DNA of 64,000 nt from Allobaculum sp. Allo2 (GTDB lineage Bacteria; Bacillota_I; Bacilli_A; Erysipelotrichales; Erysipelotrichaceae). Each line of letters starts with the position of its first letter. The first letter of the stretch is position 1. A program made the translations under genes and the position numbers. The DNA is taken from NCBI RefSeq assembly GCF_022701175.1, contig NZ_CP078088.1:1550001-1614000 (forward strand), read 5' to 3'. Shown here piece by piece: positions 38,328 through 48,400 of this stretch. Under the pieces are notes generated by a model. That model was not told the origin of the DNA. It made no database searches and saw only the letters and a list, made by a program, of their open reading frames with translations.

Positions 38328-39304
38328 ATGAAACATAGAAAAGCAGCCATTCTTGGTGTTGGACACGTTGGAGCCCACGTCGCCAGCGCTCTGTGCATGG
38401 AAGGCATTGTCGATGAGCTCATTCTTATCGATACGCGTCCGCAGAAAATCATCAGCGAAGCACAGGATCTGAATGACGCTCTGCTGTACACGTCCTGGAG
38501 CGTCAACGTACATCCAGGCGATTTCGCGGATCTGAAAGACTGCGATGTACTCATTAACGCTGCAGGAGACATTGAACTGCTTCGCGGAAACGAAGAGCGG
38601 TCCAGCGAACTGGATTTTACAATTCGTGCTGTACATTCCTTTGCGCCTAAAATCGCCAAAAGCGGATTCAAAGGCGTCATCATCAATATTTCCAATCCGT
38701 GCGATGTCGTGACGCGCGCACTGGCCAAAGGATGCGGTCTGCCGTATGGTCATATATTTGGAACCGGAACCGCACTGGATACTTCGCGTCTGGTCGGCGC
38801 CATTTCCAAAAAGACAGGACTGGCCCGCCATTCTATTACCGCAATGATGCTTGGCGAGCACGGCAACCGTCAGTTTGCTCCAAAGTCCGTCCTTTCCTTC
38901 CAGGGAGCCCCGTTAAAAGCGGCTTCGTTGCTTGCCAGGACCTGGACTGGAAAGAACTCGAACAGGAAGCCATTAAAGGCGGCTGGGTCACGTTTGCGGG
39001 CAAGCAGTGCACCGAATACGGCATTGCCGCAACTGCTGCTCGACTGGCTGAAGCGGTACTGAGGGACGAGCATCTGATTCTTCCGGTTTCCGCACCGCTG
39101 AGCGGGGAATACGGTCAGTACGATCTGTATGCGGGCGTACCGGCGGTCATCGGCCGGCACGGCATTGAAAAAGTCATCGTTCTGCCCTTAAACGATGAAG
39201 AGAAAACGGAATTTCTGGCCTGCTGCGACGCCATTCGTTCTAATGTGGAAAAAGCGGATGCGCTGGTGGAGCAGCTGAACGCAAAGAAAAAGCACAGCAG
39301 TTAA
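38328..39304 (+). CDS. L-lactate/L-2-hydroxyacid dehydrogenase
   Basis: NAD-dependent dehydrogenase of the lactate/malate family. The start ATG 38328 follows AGGAGATATAGAC. The nucleotide motif is AILGVGHVGAHVAS. The conserved INISNPCDVVT precedes the active-site pair in TALDTSRLVGAI (Asp and Arg) and the catalytic His in GEHGNRQ. One lost G at 38903-38905 separates this from GSPVKSGFVACQDLDWKELEQE and the C-terminal domain. The substrate loop is unlike classic lactate dehydrogenase, with no obvious 'AxxRQE' stretch. L-2-hydroxyisocaproate dehydrogenase or a related enzyme is equally likely. Confidence 0.8.
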
Positions 39305-39380
39305 AACTTCTTTTCAGGCAGTCTGCCCGGAGCGGACGTCCAAAATGGATATCAGCCTGTCTTCAGGCCGTCACAATTAA

Positions 39381-39436
39381 ATAACGCCTTAGCTAAAGGT
39401 TTCTGACCGACAGCTAAGGCGTTTCGATTTTATTGC
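39381..39436. terminator. Bidirectional terminator
   Basis: AACGCCTTAGCT and AGCTAAGGCGTT form a perfect stem followed by TCGATTTTATT, between the convergent dehydrogenase and aroE genes. Confidence 0.85.
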
Positions 39437-39443
39437 AGACTGG

Positions 39444-40311
39444 CTAGGCGCTGAAATATTTTTCCTTGATCAAATCGACCGGCATATCGTGACCAGTCCA
39501 GAGCTTGAAGGAAGCAGCGCCCTGATACAGAAGCATGTACATGCCGTTGGACGTCTTGCATCCAGCGGCTTTTGCGTCTTTGAGCAGTTTTGTTTCTTTC
39601 GGATTGTAAATGACATCAAATACGAAAAGATCCGGACGGAACAGGGAAGTATCCTGAATGATCGAACGATCTGTATTCGGAGCCATGCCTACTGATGTGC
39701 CGTTGACGAGAATGGCGCTGTTCGCGATGGCTTTGCGAAGGACTTCCGGATCGGAATAATCGTGGACGCGAACCGTGCAGTTCGTGCGCTCATTCAGCTT
39801 TTCGGCAATTTCTTCAAGGCGGCCGAAGAAATCGTCGCGAATGTTGAAAACGTCGATTTCCTTGACGCCATCCAGGGCAGCCTGAACCAGAATGGCCGTG
39901 GCCGCGCCGCCGGCACCGAGCAGGGTCATGTTTTTCCGATAATATTTACGCCGCATTCTTCCACGGCTTTCATAAAGCCGATACCGTCGGTCGTATAGGC
40001 GGTCAGAACACCGTCTTCGTTGACGATGGTATTGCAGGCGCCGGTAATTTCCGAAGCGGGGAGAGATTATCCGCCAGCGTGCACATGATGTTTTTGCCCG
40101 GCATGGTGATGTTCCAGCCTCTTGCTTTAAACAGCTTCAGCGCTTCTACGGCTTTCGGCATGTCTACTTCAGGCACATCAAAGGCAAGGTAGGCATAGTC
40201 GAGACCAAGCGCGTCGCATGCTTCGTTATGCATGGCAGGGGAAATGGAGTGAGCGACCGGTGAACCCAGAAGGCAGAGCAGACCGGTATGTCCGGTAATC
40301 GATTGAGTCAT
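39444..40311 (-). CDS. aroE: Shikimate dehydrogenase
   Basis: NADP-dependent enzyme converting 3-dehydroshikimate to shikimate. The N-terminus carries the shikimate-binding signature GSPVAHSISPAMHNEA and WNITMPGK (the conserved Lys). The Rossmann part is LLGAGGAATAI and the C-terminal part is FDVIYNPKETKLL, then LLYQGAASFKLWTG with the conserved Gln. Two frame losses, near 40062 (restores LSPASEITGACNTIV) and 39938 (restores GKNMTLLGAGG), split it. The corrected length is about 289 residues. It follows the mutase-kinase fusion on the same strand by 108 bases, so the two form an aromatic-synthesis unit. Confidence 0.92.
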
Positions 40312-40419
40312 ACTGATTCATCCTTTCGAAAGATTTGTAAGCAGAAGGAACAGCCGTTTCTTTCTCAGAGTAAGAGAGAGGATGCTTATCTTTTTAAAAC
40401 GGGACTCTTTAAAACAGGG

Positions 40420-41227
40420 CTATTCCTGAGCCTGCCCGGCCGATTCGGCATCCTTGCAGGCTTTGACTTTGGAAATAATTTCCTCGCAAATGCGATAGAC
40501 GTCTTTTCCGTCGGTATTGACGATAATATCCGCCGCTGCCATATAGGCGGGATTGCGTTTTTCCATCAGATCCGTGATGTGTTCGACCGTTTTGTTGTTT
40601 TCGAGAAGCGGGCGATCGTGGCTGTCCTGGACACGGTCGAGAATAGTCGCCGGATCGGCGGTCAGCAGAACGATTTTTCCGGATTTGCGCATTTCATCGA
40701 CATTGACCTGACGCATAGCGACACCGCCGCCGCAGGAAATGATCTGATCATGCTTGCCGCGGCACGATTTGAGCAGATTCGTTTCTTCGTCGCGGAAATA
40801 CTGTTCCCCGCGCAAATCGAAGATTTCGGAAATGGACATGCCGTTCTGTTCGGCGATAATCTGGTCCATTTCGATGACATCCATCGCGAAAACCTGCTTG
40901 AGGGCTTTGGCGACTGTACTTTTCCCACGCCCATGAAGCCGATCAGGAAAATGTTGAAGCCGAACAGTTCGTGCGACTGAATTCGCTTGGAGTAATAAAG
41001 AATCGAATCGTAAACGCCCATAATGGCATCCCGGTATTCGTAGTCAGCAAGTTTCTTATTGAAATTGCGCTTTTGCGTTCTTCCTCTTCCGACTGAACGG
41101 CCGCAATTCCAAGTTCCTGTTTGCAGGAGATGAACTCCTGAATCATCTGCGAACGCATGCGAAGCGTATTGATCAGAATTTCATCGCAAAGATCAAGGTC
41201 ATTGCGAAGCTTTTCGAGTTTATCCAT
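40420..41227 (-). CDS. Chorismate mutase-shikimate kinase fusion
   Basis: Bifunctional protein. Residues 1 to about 90 are an AroQ-type chorismate mutase (MDKLEKLRNDLDLCDEILIN, with helix ending RDAIMGVYDSILYYSKRIQS). Residues from about 97 are a shikimate kinase with the P-loop FLIGFMGVGKST, the Asp motif EMDQIIAEQNGMS, the Arg/GGG loop IISCGGGVAMR and the lid arginine DRPLLENN. The domains are joined without a stop once two lost bases (TTT 41052-41054 and TTTT 40920-40923, plus-strand) are restored. The start ATG 41227 follows AAAGGAAATTTCAA. One enzyme acts before chorismate and the other after it. Confidence 0.85.
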
Positions 41228-41580
41228 TTGAAATTTCCTTTTCTCAGGGATTTCGTAATGCCGAAACCCAGATCCCAATCAGTATAGGCAAGCGGTTAAA
41301 AGCTTGTAAAGGACTCCGCCTTTCTTACAATAGGTTTCAAATAGTTTTATAGAAACTTGCAGGTTTTCATAATGACGCATTCCAAATCCAATTCCATTGT
41401 ATTTTGATCCATCGAAAGGTATCTCTCGGACTGGAGAGGCGAATACACACGCAGCTCCACGACCAGCAGGACGTCTTTGAAAAGTCAGGAATGGAAAAAT
41501 GCCCGCAGGGGCTTTAAAAGATTCGAATGAGCCTGAATTCCTGGAATATATTCTTTCTACGCCAGATTTTCAAAGGGAAT
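41228..41580. other. 353 bases upstream of the fusion gene, no gene seen
   Basis: It probably carries the aro unit's promoter on the minus strand. There is no clear RNA element. Confidence 0.35.
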
Positions 41581-41624
41581 AAAACTCCGAAAAACACTTT
41601 ATATAAAGTGAATATCGGAGTTTT
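41581..41624. repeat. Perfect hairpin next to a transposase remnant
   Basis: AAAACTCCGA and TCGGAGTTTT enclose a second stem CACTTTATATAAAGTG that is itself a palindrome. It could be a terminator or the end of the inactivated element that follows. Confidence 0.5.
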
Positions 41625-41693
41625 GATTTGCGGATTTCACTCGATATGATTTAATGTAGTAAAAAATAAATGCACGTTACTGCAGGTGATTCT

Positions 41694-42594
41694 ATGCATA
41701 TCGTCTATAACAAAAAAACGGTGTGCTTTTTGCACGCCTGGCCGTATCGAAAAGGGTTGGAAAAACTGTAAAAAGAATCTATCAACCTCGGAAGAGTCCT
41801 TGATAAAGAGAAAGGAGTCACCAGAGCCGGGATAGAGGAGTTTTTATCTATGATCTGAAGACGGATACCTATACTAAAACCGATGATTATGAACTAGCAA
41901 GGCGCAAACACAAGCGGAAGGAGCAACTGATTTTTGATTTTGGCGATATCTGCCTCATTGATCAGTTCATCCGAAAGCATCCCGCGCTAAGGAACGCAAT
42001 CGACAGTATCGGCTGTTCAAACATGGATTCCGTCTTCAGCCTTCTCTGCTTCTATATCCTTTCGAACTGCTCGAATCGTCTGTGCCAATCCTGGCGGGAA
42101 AGCAGTTTTGCCAGAATCCTTTTCCTGACGCGAGACTGTCCAGCCAGAGGATCTCGGATATTCTCGCTCTTCTGAGCGAAGAATACCCTTGTCGTGAATT
42201 ATTCAAGTTCTATCTGAAGCTGTTCAAAGAGGATCTGGAAGGAGATGGGACAAACGTCCTGATCGATTCGACCGGGCTCCCAGACAGTATTCATTTCCCA
42301 CTGACAGCGATCAGTAATCACAATGGGGAAATCGAGAACGAAGTCCGCCGGATCTATGTGACTCAGCAGGAGACCGGACTGCCAGTATGCTTTAGATACT
42401 GTCCAGGAATTGTGATCGATGTTTCCACTTTATCGCGGACAATGAGAGAGTTGAAAAAGGCCGGAGTTAATACAAAGTTAGCTATTCTTGACGCTTGATA
42501 TCTTACAAAGACTAATTTAGAAGAATTGTACGAAGACAAAATCTCTTTTCTCATGCGCTTGGACTCTTTGTTAACATGCGCTATTCGAAAATGA
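41694..42594 (+). pseudogene. IS1634-like transposase remnant
   Basis: Degraded DDE transposase of the IS1634/IS4 type. Coding-like pieces read YDLKTDTYTKTDDYELARRK, then IDQFIRKHPALRNAIDSIGC, then LIDSTGLPDSIHFPLTAISN with the first catalytic Asp, and RYCPGIVIDVSTLSRTMREL up to AILDA (second Asp region). There an in-frame TGA (at 42496, probably from a GGA Gly codon) stops it, and the rest (YLTKTNLEELYEDKISFLMR) continues to 42594 before the frame ends, far short of the full transposase. Frame shifts and the missing 3' part show it is dead. Confidence 0.7.
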
Positions 42595-42937
42595 TCGAAA
42601 GCGCTGCATAACGAAAACGCGCCATAACGAAAACGCTGCGTAATAGATCTCAGGACAAAGACAGACTGAGCGCAGTGCTCATACCATTTTGAAAAAACTC
42701 TTTTCACAAAAGCAGATTTTTGAAAGAACAGAACCGGCCGGAATATTCTGGCCAGATCCATCCTTACTTTGTTTAAGAATCCAGTTCCAGACTGTCTGTT
42801 CCGGTTCGGGGTGAGCCGGAAGAGACACCCTTTACTGCCTGCATTCAGGCAGACCGGTCATTTTGAGAAGACTCTTCAGAAATGGCTTTAGACCTTGAAA
42901 GACTGAACGGAAAAGATTTTCCAGAAAGGATTTGAAT
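42595..42937. other. 343 bases upstream of aroD, no gene seen
   Basis: Contains a short direct repeat, CATAACGAAAACGC, twice within 42605-42637. It is otherwise featureless. Confidence 0.35.
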
Positions 42938-43697
42938 ATGAATACTGTAAATGTACGCAATATCGAAATCGGAAGCGGAAAGCCGAAAGTCATTGTTCCG
43001 ATTGTAGCGGTAACTAAAGAAGACATCCTGAAGGAAGCGGCAGAAATCGCCAGTCTTCCTGCGGATGTTCTGGAATGGCGCGTCGACTGGTTTGAAAACA
43101 GCGAAGATCTCGCGTCAGTAAAAGACGTTCTGAAAGGACTTCGTGAAGTGCTTGGCGATATGCCGATTCTCATGACATTCCGCACGAAAAAGAAGGCGGC
43201 GAAAAAGCAATTTCCATGCAGGACTACATCGACCTTAACGTGGAAGCTGCCAAAAGCGGTCTCGTGGATCTTGTCGATGTTGAAATCTTCAGCGGAGACG
43301 ACACGGTCAGCGCCATCCTGGACGGCGCGCACGCAAATGGTGTAAAAGTCGTTGCTTCCAATCATGACTTTTTCAAGACGCCGGATCAGGACGACATCGT
43401 TTCCCGTCTGGTCAAAATGCAGGAGATGGGCGCCGACATCTGCAAAATTGCCGTCATGCCGCAAAATCGCCGCGACGTGCTCACGCTGCTGAGCGCGACC
43501 GAAAAATGGCCAATGACATTGCCGATCGTCCGATCATCACGATGTCCATGGCCAAAGACGGCGTGATCAGCCGCCTTTGCGGCGAAGCGTTCGGTTCGTC
43601 GATGACTTTTGGAGCCGCCGGAAAGGCTTCCGCTCCCGGTCAGATGAATGTGGAAACGCTCGTTCAGATTCTCGATGCGCTGCATCAGGCGCTTTAA
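42938..43697 (+). CDS. aroD: 3-dehydroquinate dehydratase, type I
   Basis: Class I (Schiff-base) dehydroquinase, converting 3-dehydroquinate to 3-dehydroshikimate. The start ATG 42938 follows AGAAAGGATTTGAAT. Key residues are visible: EWRVDWFEN (conserved Glu/Arg), [11 protein letters not shown] (catalytic His) and ICKIAVMPQ (Schiff-base Lys). The C-terminal part reads [24 protein letters not shown], as in the family. Two A runs are one base short (43186-43190 and 43502-43506), giving three frames. The corrected length is about 254 residues. It stands apart from the aroE unit on the opposite strand. Confidence 0.92.
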
Positions 43698-43760
43698 GCA
43701 AGACTTCAATCGGCTTTTTCCAGTGAAAGCAGGGGAATGAAAAGCCCCAGGTCAAAGCTG

Positions 43761-43806
43761 GCAGGCGGTGTGAACTATTCAAAAAAGCACCGTCTGCTTT
43801 TGTATT
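43761..43806 (+). terminator. Terminator after aroD
   Basis: GCAGGCGGTG pairs with CACCGTCTGC, followed by TTTTGTATTTTT. Confidence 0.75.
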
Positions 43807-44090
43807 TTTGAATCTGGATGACGCCGAATGGATGATTTTGTTATCTCAAAACGGTTTCCAGAGTTTTAGCAGGCAACTGCCGGTCTGTCGATCAAAGTGC
43901 CCGCATAATTTCCAGACCTGGCGTCGTTCGAATTCCAATATAAGAATTTGAATAGGGTGTCCGCAGGTGAGTTCTGCCTCTCTGGCGCTTTGCTCCATTG
44001 CGTCTGCTTCGTTCTATATGCCTCCGTTTCCATCTTCATTTTCTTCCATATTCATCGTATTCATCGTCCTCAGAAAAGAAGAGCTGATCT

Positions 44091-44590
44091 ATGAAAAAGG
44101 GCTGCACTGGCTGGATGACTGTCTGGAAAAATTTCTGCTTTGTCTCGCCCTGGCAGCCATGGCCGTCATCATGGGCATTCAGGTGTTTTGCCGCAGCGTT
44201 TTGTTCATGTCGCTTTCCTGATCGGAAGAGCTGACGCGCTGTCTGTTTATCTGGAGCGGCTTTCTCAGTGTCAGCTGCTGCACCATATACTGCATTTCCA
44301 TCAAGATCGAACAGGTTGCGGCAAGACTTTCCCGGCGTAAATAAGCGGTTTTGAAAGTGATCAGCCACACGATCGAACTGGCGTTCTTTTTAAACATGAT
44401 TCCGTATACGTTCTCATTTTTCATGTCTTCGGTATAAAGCGGGCAGGTTTCGCCCGCATGTCAGATTCCGATGGACTGCGTGCAGGCGGTGCCTTTTGTT
44501 TCCTTTGTTCTGGTCGCCATCTGCATCTTGCAGCGCTGGATCATCGAATTCAAAGTGTGCCTGAACCTTCCCCTCAACGATCCGGCCCAT
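44091..44590 (+). pseudogene. Decayed TRAP transporter small permease (dctQ)
   Basis: Remnant of a DctQ four-helix subunit of a TRAP (tripartite ATP-independent periplasmic) transporter. It reads LHWLDDCLEKFLLCLALAAM, then MGIQVFCRSVLFMSLS, then after a TGA the family's SEELTRCLFIWSGFLSVS, and later IELAFFLNMIPYTFSFFMSS and MDCVQAVPFVSFVLVAICIL. In the same frame there are three nonsense codons (TGA 44219, where the family has Trp; TAA near 44341; TAA near 44434), plus one lost base near 44095. The combination of three stops is too much for sequencing error of the kind seen elsewhere; it is a real pseudogene. Confidence 0.75.
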
Positions 44591-44701
44591 CCGGAACGCA
44601 GTACGCAGGAATCGTTCATTCAGGCCAATACCGATCCAGAGCCGGTCGGCGTATCCGGCATGGATTCGTCTGTAACGTCTGGAAAAGGAGAAAGCGTACG
44701 A

Positions 44702-45058
44702 GTGTCCTTCTTCTGTTTGCAGTCTTTACGATTTTGCTGGTGATCGCGGTTCCGATTTCCATCTTCCTTGGAATTACTTCGGTATTGCCGTCGATTTTTG
44801 GTTCTTCCTTAGATGACGGAGGAACAGAAGGAAATTCTAAAAGAAGCGGCTTCCATCGCTGCCGACTATGCGCGCGAGAAGTCGGATGAGCGCATCGCCA
44901 GACAAAGAGAAGAAATTGAAGAAAACGGAAGTGAAATTCTCGAACTCGATGCCGCTGTGCAGGAAGCAATTCGCGAAAAGGCAGCGCCGTTCTATCCGTC
45001 GATTCAGACCGATATCGATCCCGCGCTCTATGCGCTCTATACGAGGGAAGTCCAGTAA
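44702..45058 (+). pseudogene. TRAP dctM start fused to dctP end by deletion
   Basis: Starting at GTG 44702, after GGAAAAGGAG, about 38 residues read as the N-terminus of a DctM large permease (FAVFTILLVIAVPISIFLGI, then TSVLPSIFGSS, one base lost near 44716). At about 44812 the sequence passes into the C-terminus of a DctP-type solute-binding protein (MTEEQKEILKEAASIAADYA, then LYALYTREVQ). Some 400 residues of DctM and most of DctP are missing. A deletion between the two genes fused their ends. The substrate may have been sialic acid or another organic acid, which I cannot tell. Confidence 0.75.
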
Positions 45059-45116
45059 ACAGATTTCGATCTGGCCACGTAAGTTTTGAACCGTTCTAAA
45101 ACGCATTAAGCAGATA

Positions 45117-45160
45117 AAAGGCCGTATTCCTCATCCAGCCAGAAGGAATACGGCCTTTTA
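45117..45160. terminator. Terminator hairpin
   Basis: AAAAGGCCGTATTCC and GGAATACGGCCTTTT form a perfect 15-bp stem. It ends the decayed TRAP unit. Confidence 0.9.
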
Positions 45161-45422
45161 TCGTAAAGGCAAGAGAAGGACCGGATTTTCGTACATCGAA
45201 AAAGAACGCACAAAAATGAAAGGGGTTACACTGAAAAGGTCCAGCCTGAAGAAATAAAAATCGCAAGAAATGAACAAAATATCACACTTATTGCATATGT
45301 TCGGCGTTCATAAATATTTTTCGGACCGGCATAATGAAAGGGAATACATCGGGCGTATTCTGGTCTCTGTTTTCGGGCAAATTACAAAGACCAAAACCAT
45401 AAAAAAGAAGAAAGGATTATTG
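45161..45422. promoter_or_regulatory. Upstream region of the GH89 gene
   Basis: 262 bases, AT-rich towards the gene. The frame of GH89 stays open upstream to 45270, but ATG 45423 after AAAGGATTATTG precedes a clean signal peptide. No defined promoter or cre site was recognised. Confidence 0.35.
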
Positions 45423-48400
45423 ATGAAACAATCTCTGACAAACCGGCTGAAACAGACGCTTTCGATCGTCGTTGCGGCGGGCTGTTCACTTTCGATGCTG
45501 CAGACCCCCATTCAGGCAGCTGTTCCTTCTGAGCTGGAAAACATCGCAGCAGACTTTACGATCACAGTTCCCTCTGAACAGAGCGGAAAGCCGAAAGAAA
45601 ACATGGTCGACGGCGATGCTTCTACGCTCTGGGTCAGCAACGGAGCACAGTGGCCGGCGACGCTGATTTTTCGCGCACCTCTGGACACCCCGCCGATTTA
45701 CAAAATGGTTGTCAAACTGGAATCCGGGCATCCGGACTGGACGATGGATGTGAAACTCCAGCACGCGGTCAACAGCGTGACGGACGATCTGATTCCGGAT
45801 ACAGAAAAAGACGACTTTTCCTTTAACGACACGTTTACCTATACGTGGGAAGACGGCATTTCTGCCTCCCATTTCTATCTGACACTTTCCGATCCGAAAA
45901 ACGGCGGCGCTGCCGGCGCGTTCTGGCCAGGCATTGCGGAAGTGGAATTATTTACCGAAAAAGGCGGGAACAACCCCGATTCTTCCGATCTGGTCAATAT
46001 TGCCGGCAACGGTACGATCAGCTCTATCACGTCCGGACAGGGCAATCCGGCCAGTCTGATCGATGAAGATTACAAAACGCTTTACATATTTTCTCAGGGG
46101 CTTTCGACCACCGGAGGCCAGGCCTGGGTTCAGATCGATTACGATCAGAAAAAGACGGTAAAAGCGATTGAAGCTGCCTTTGAAAACAAAGGCGCTTCCG
46201 ATTCCAACGGCTTTGTCTTTAGGTACGACATTCTTGGACGGACGAGTGCCGACGGGGAATGGGAAGTGCTGGGCGCTGATCAGACGGCAACACGTCTGGA
46301 TGGGGACTGCATCAAACGCTTTACCCTCGATGAGGCCAGAGAACTGCAGGCCGTACGCATTCTGATTAAATCCATTGCGAATACCGGCGGCGATCCCTGG
46401 CCCGCTTTAGCGGAGCTGAAAATTCTTGCCCCTACAGATTCCGTAAAGGATCCTCTGCTTGAAAACAATATTGCCAAAGGCAAATCCATTCATACCAATA
46501 CGAACCAGGCGAACGTAAAGAACCTGGTCGACGGTTCGCTGGCTACCCAGTGGAACGGCGACATGTATCCGGCGTATGTGGATATTGACCTGGGCAAAAA
46601 CTATACGCTCAGCGATGCGGTTGTATTCACCCCGACTGCGGGCTACAGCCAGTATTCGATCTATACGTCCATGGATGGCGTTGACTTTGAGCGCGTCGCC
46701 CGCAAGACATCGAAAGAGACCTGCACGAATGAAGGCGAAACCTGGCAGCTCAACAACAAGGAAGCACGTATTATCCGTCTTTACATGGAATACAACTCCG
46801 CTTCCGCAAACAGCCAGGTTCGTGAATTCGTCCTGCACGGAACGGAGTCGGGAACACCCGTTCAGCCAACACCGGCGGTCAGCGTGCCGGATTTTAAAGA
46901 TACCGAATACGCAAGGGCCGTTACCGAAGCCGATACGATTGCGGAAGTTCAGGGCATTATTTCCCGCCGCATTGGGGAAGCCTATGTCGACTGGTTTACC
47001 TTTGAACTCAAAGATGCCGCCAATGGCTATGACTACTACGATGTCGAAGCCAGAAAAGGAAAGATTCACATTACCGGAAACAACGGCGTGTCTCTGGCCA
47101 CCGGTCTGAACGCCTACCTGGAACAGATCGTCAACGTGCACATTTCTCAGGTCGGCGATCAGGTCAAAATGCCGGAAAGCATCGTTCTTCCTGCGCAGAA
47201 ACTGCACAAGGAAACAAAATTCCCGGTTCGTTATTCGTATAACTTCTGTACGCTTTCCTATTCGATGGCGTTCTGGGGCGAAAGCGAATGGAGAAATGAA
47301 TTAGACTGGCTTGCTCTGAACGGCGTGAATGTCGTTCTGGATGCGACCGGTCAGGAAGAAGTCTGGAGACGCTTCCTTGCCGAATGCGGCTATTCCCATC
47401 AGGAAATCAAGGACTTCATTGCCGGTCCTGCGTACTACGCCTGGTTTTACATGGCCAACCTTACCGGCATGGGCGGACCGCTGCCGGACAAATGGTTCGC
47501 ACAGCGTACCGAACTCGCCCGTAAAAACCATCGCATCATGCAGGTTCTTGGTATGCAGCCTGTACTGATGGGCTACTGCGGCATGGTGCCGACCGATTTC
47601 AAAACCAAACAGCCGGAAGCGTCCGTTATTCCGCAGGGCAAATGGTGCAACTTCCAGCGCCCGTACATGCTCAAAACGGATGATTCGAATACCTTCCCGA
47701 AATATGCCGAAATGTTCTACAAAGCGCAACAGGATGTCTATGGAGACATCACGAACTACTACGCGACCGACCCGTTCCACGAAGGCGGAAATACGGGCGG
47801 CATGAATGTTTCCACCATCGCGTCCGAGACGCTCAAAGCGATGATGGAAAGCGATCCGGACGCCGTCTGGGTGATTCAGTCCTGGCAGGGCAACCCGTCC
47901 AGCGCCCTTCTGAAAGGTCTGGAAGGCAATCGGGACCACGCCCTCGTACTCGATCTGTATGCAGAACGCCAGCCGCACTGGAACAGCGCCAGCTATGGCG
48001 ATGAATTCCAGCAGACCCCATGGGTATTCTGCATGCTCAACAACTTTGGCGGACGTCTCGGTCTCTATGGCCACATCGAAGGTCTGGAAGGCGTATTTGA
48101 CGCCATCAAGAATGCAGACTGCATGGCCGGTATCGGTATCGCACCGGAAGCCAGTCAGAACAATCCGCTGCTTTACGAATACCTCTTCGATACCATCTGG
48201 ACCGAAGATGCAGAGCAGCCGGTAGAACCAATCAATCTCAATCAGTGGATTAAGGATTACGCAAGAAGACGCTACGGCGGCGAAAGCGAAAGCGCTGTAG
48301 AAGCGCTCCAGATTCTGCTCGATACCGTATACGACGGCGTCGAGCACGAACGAAACAACAGCGGCATCGGACAGGGGCTCCGGAAAATATCCTGAATGCC

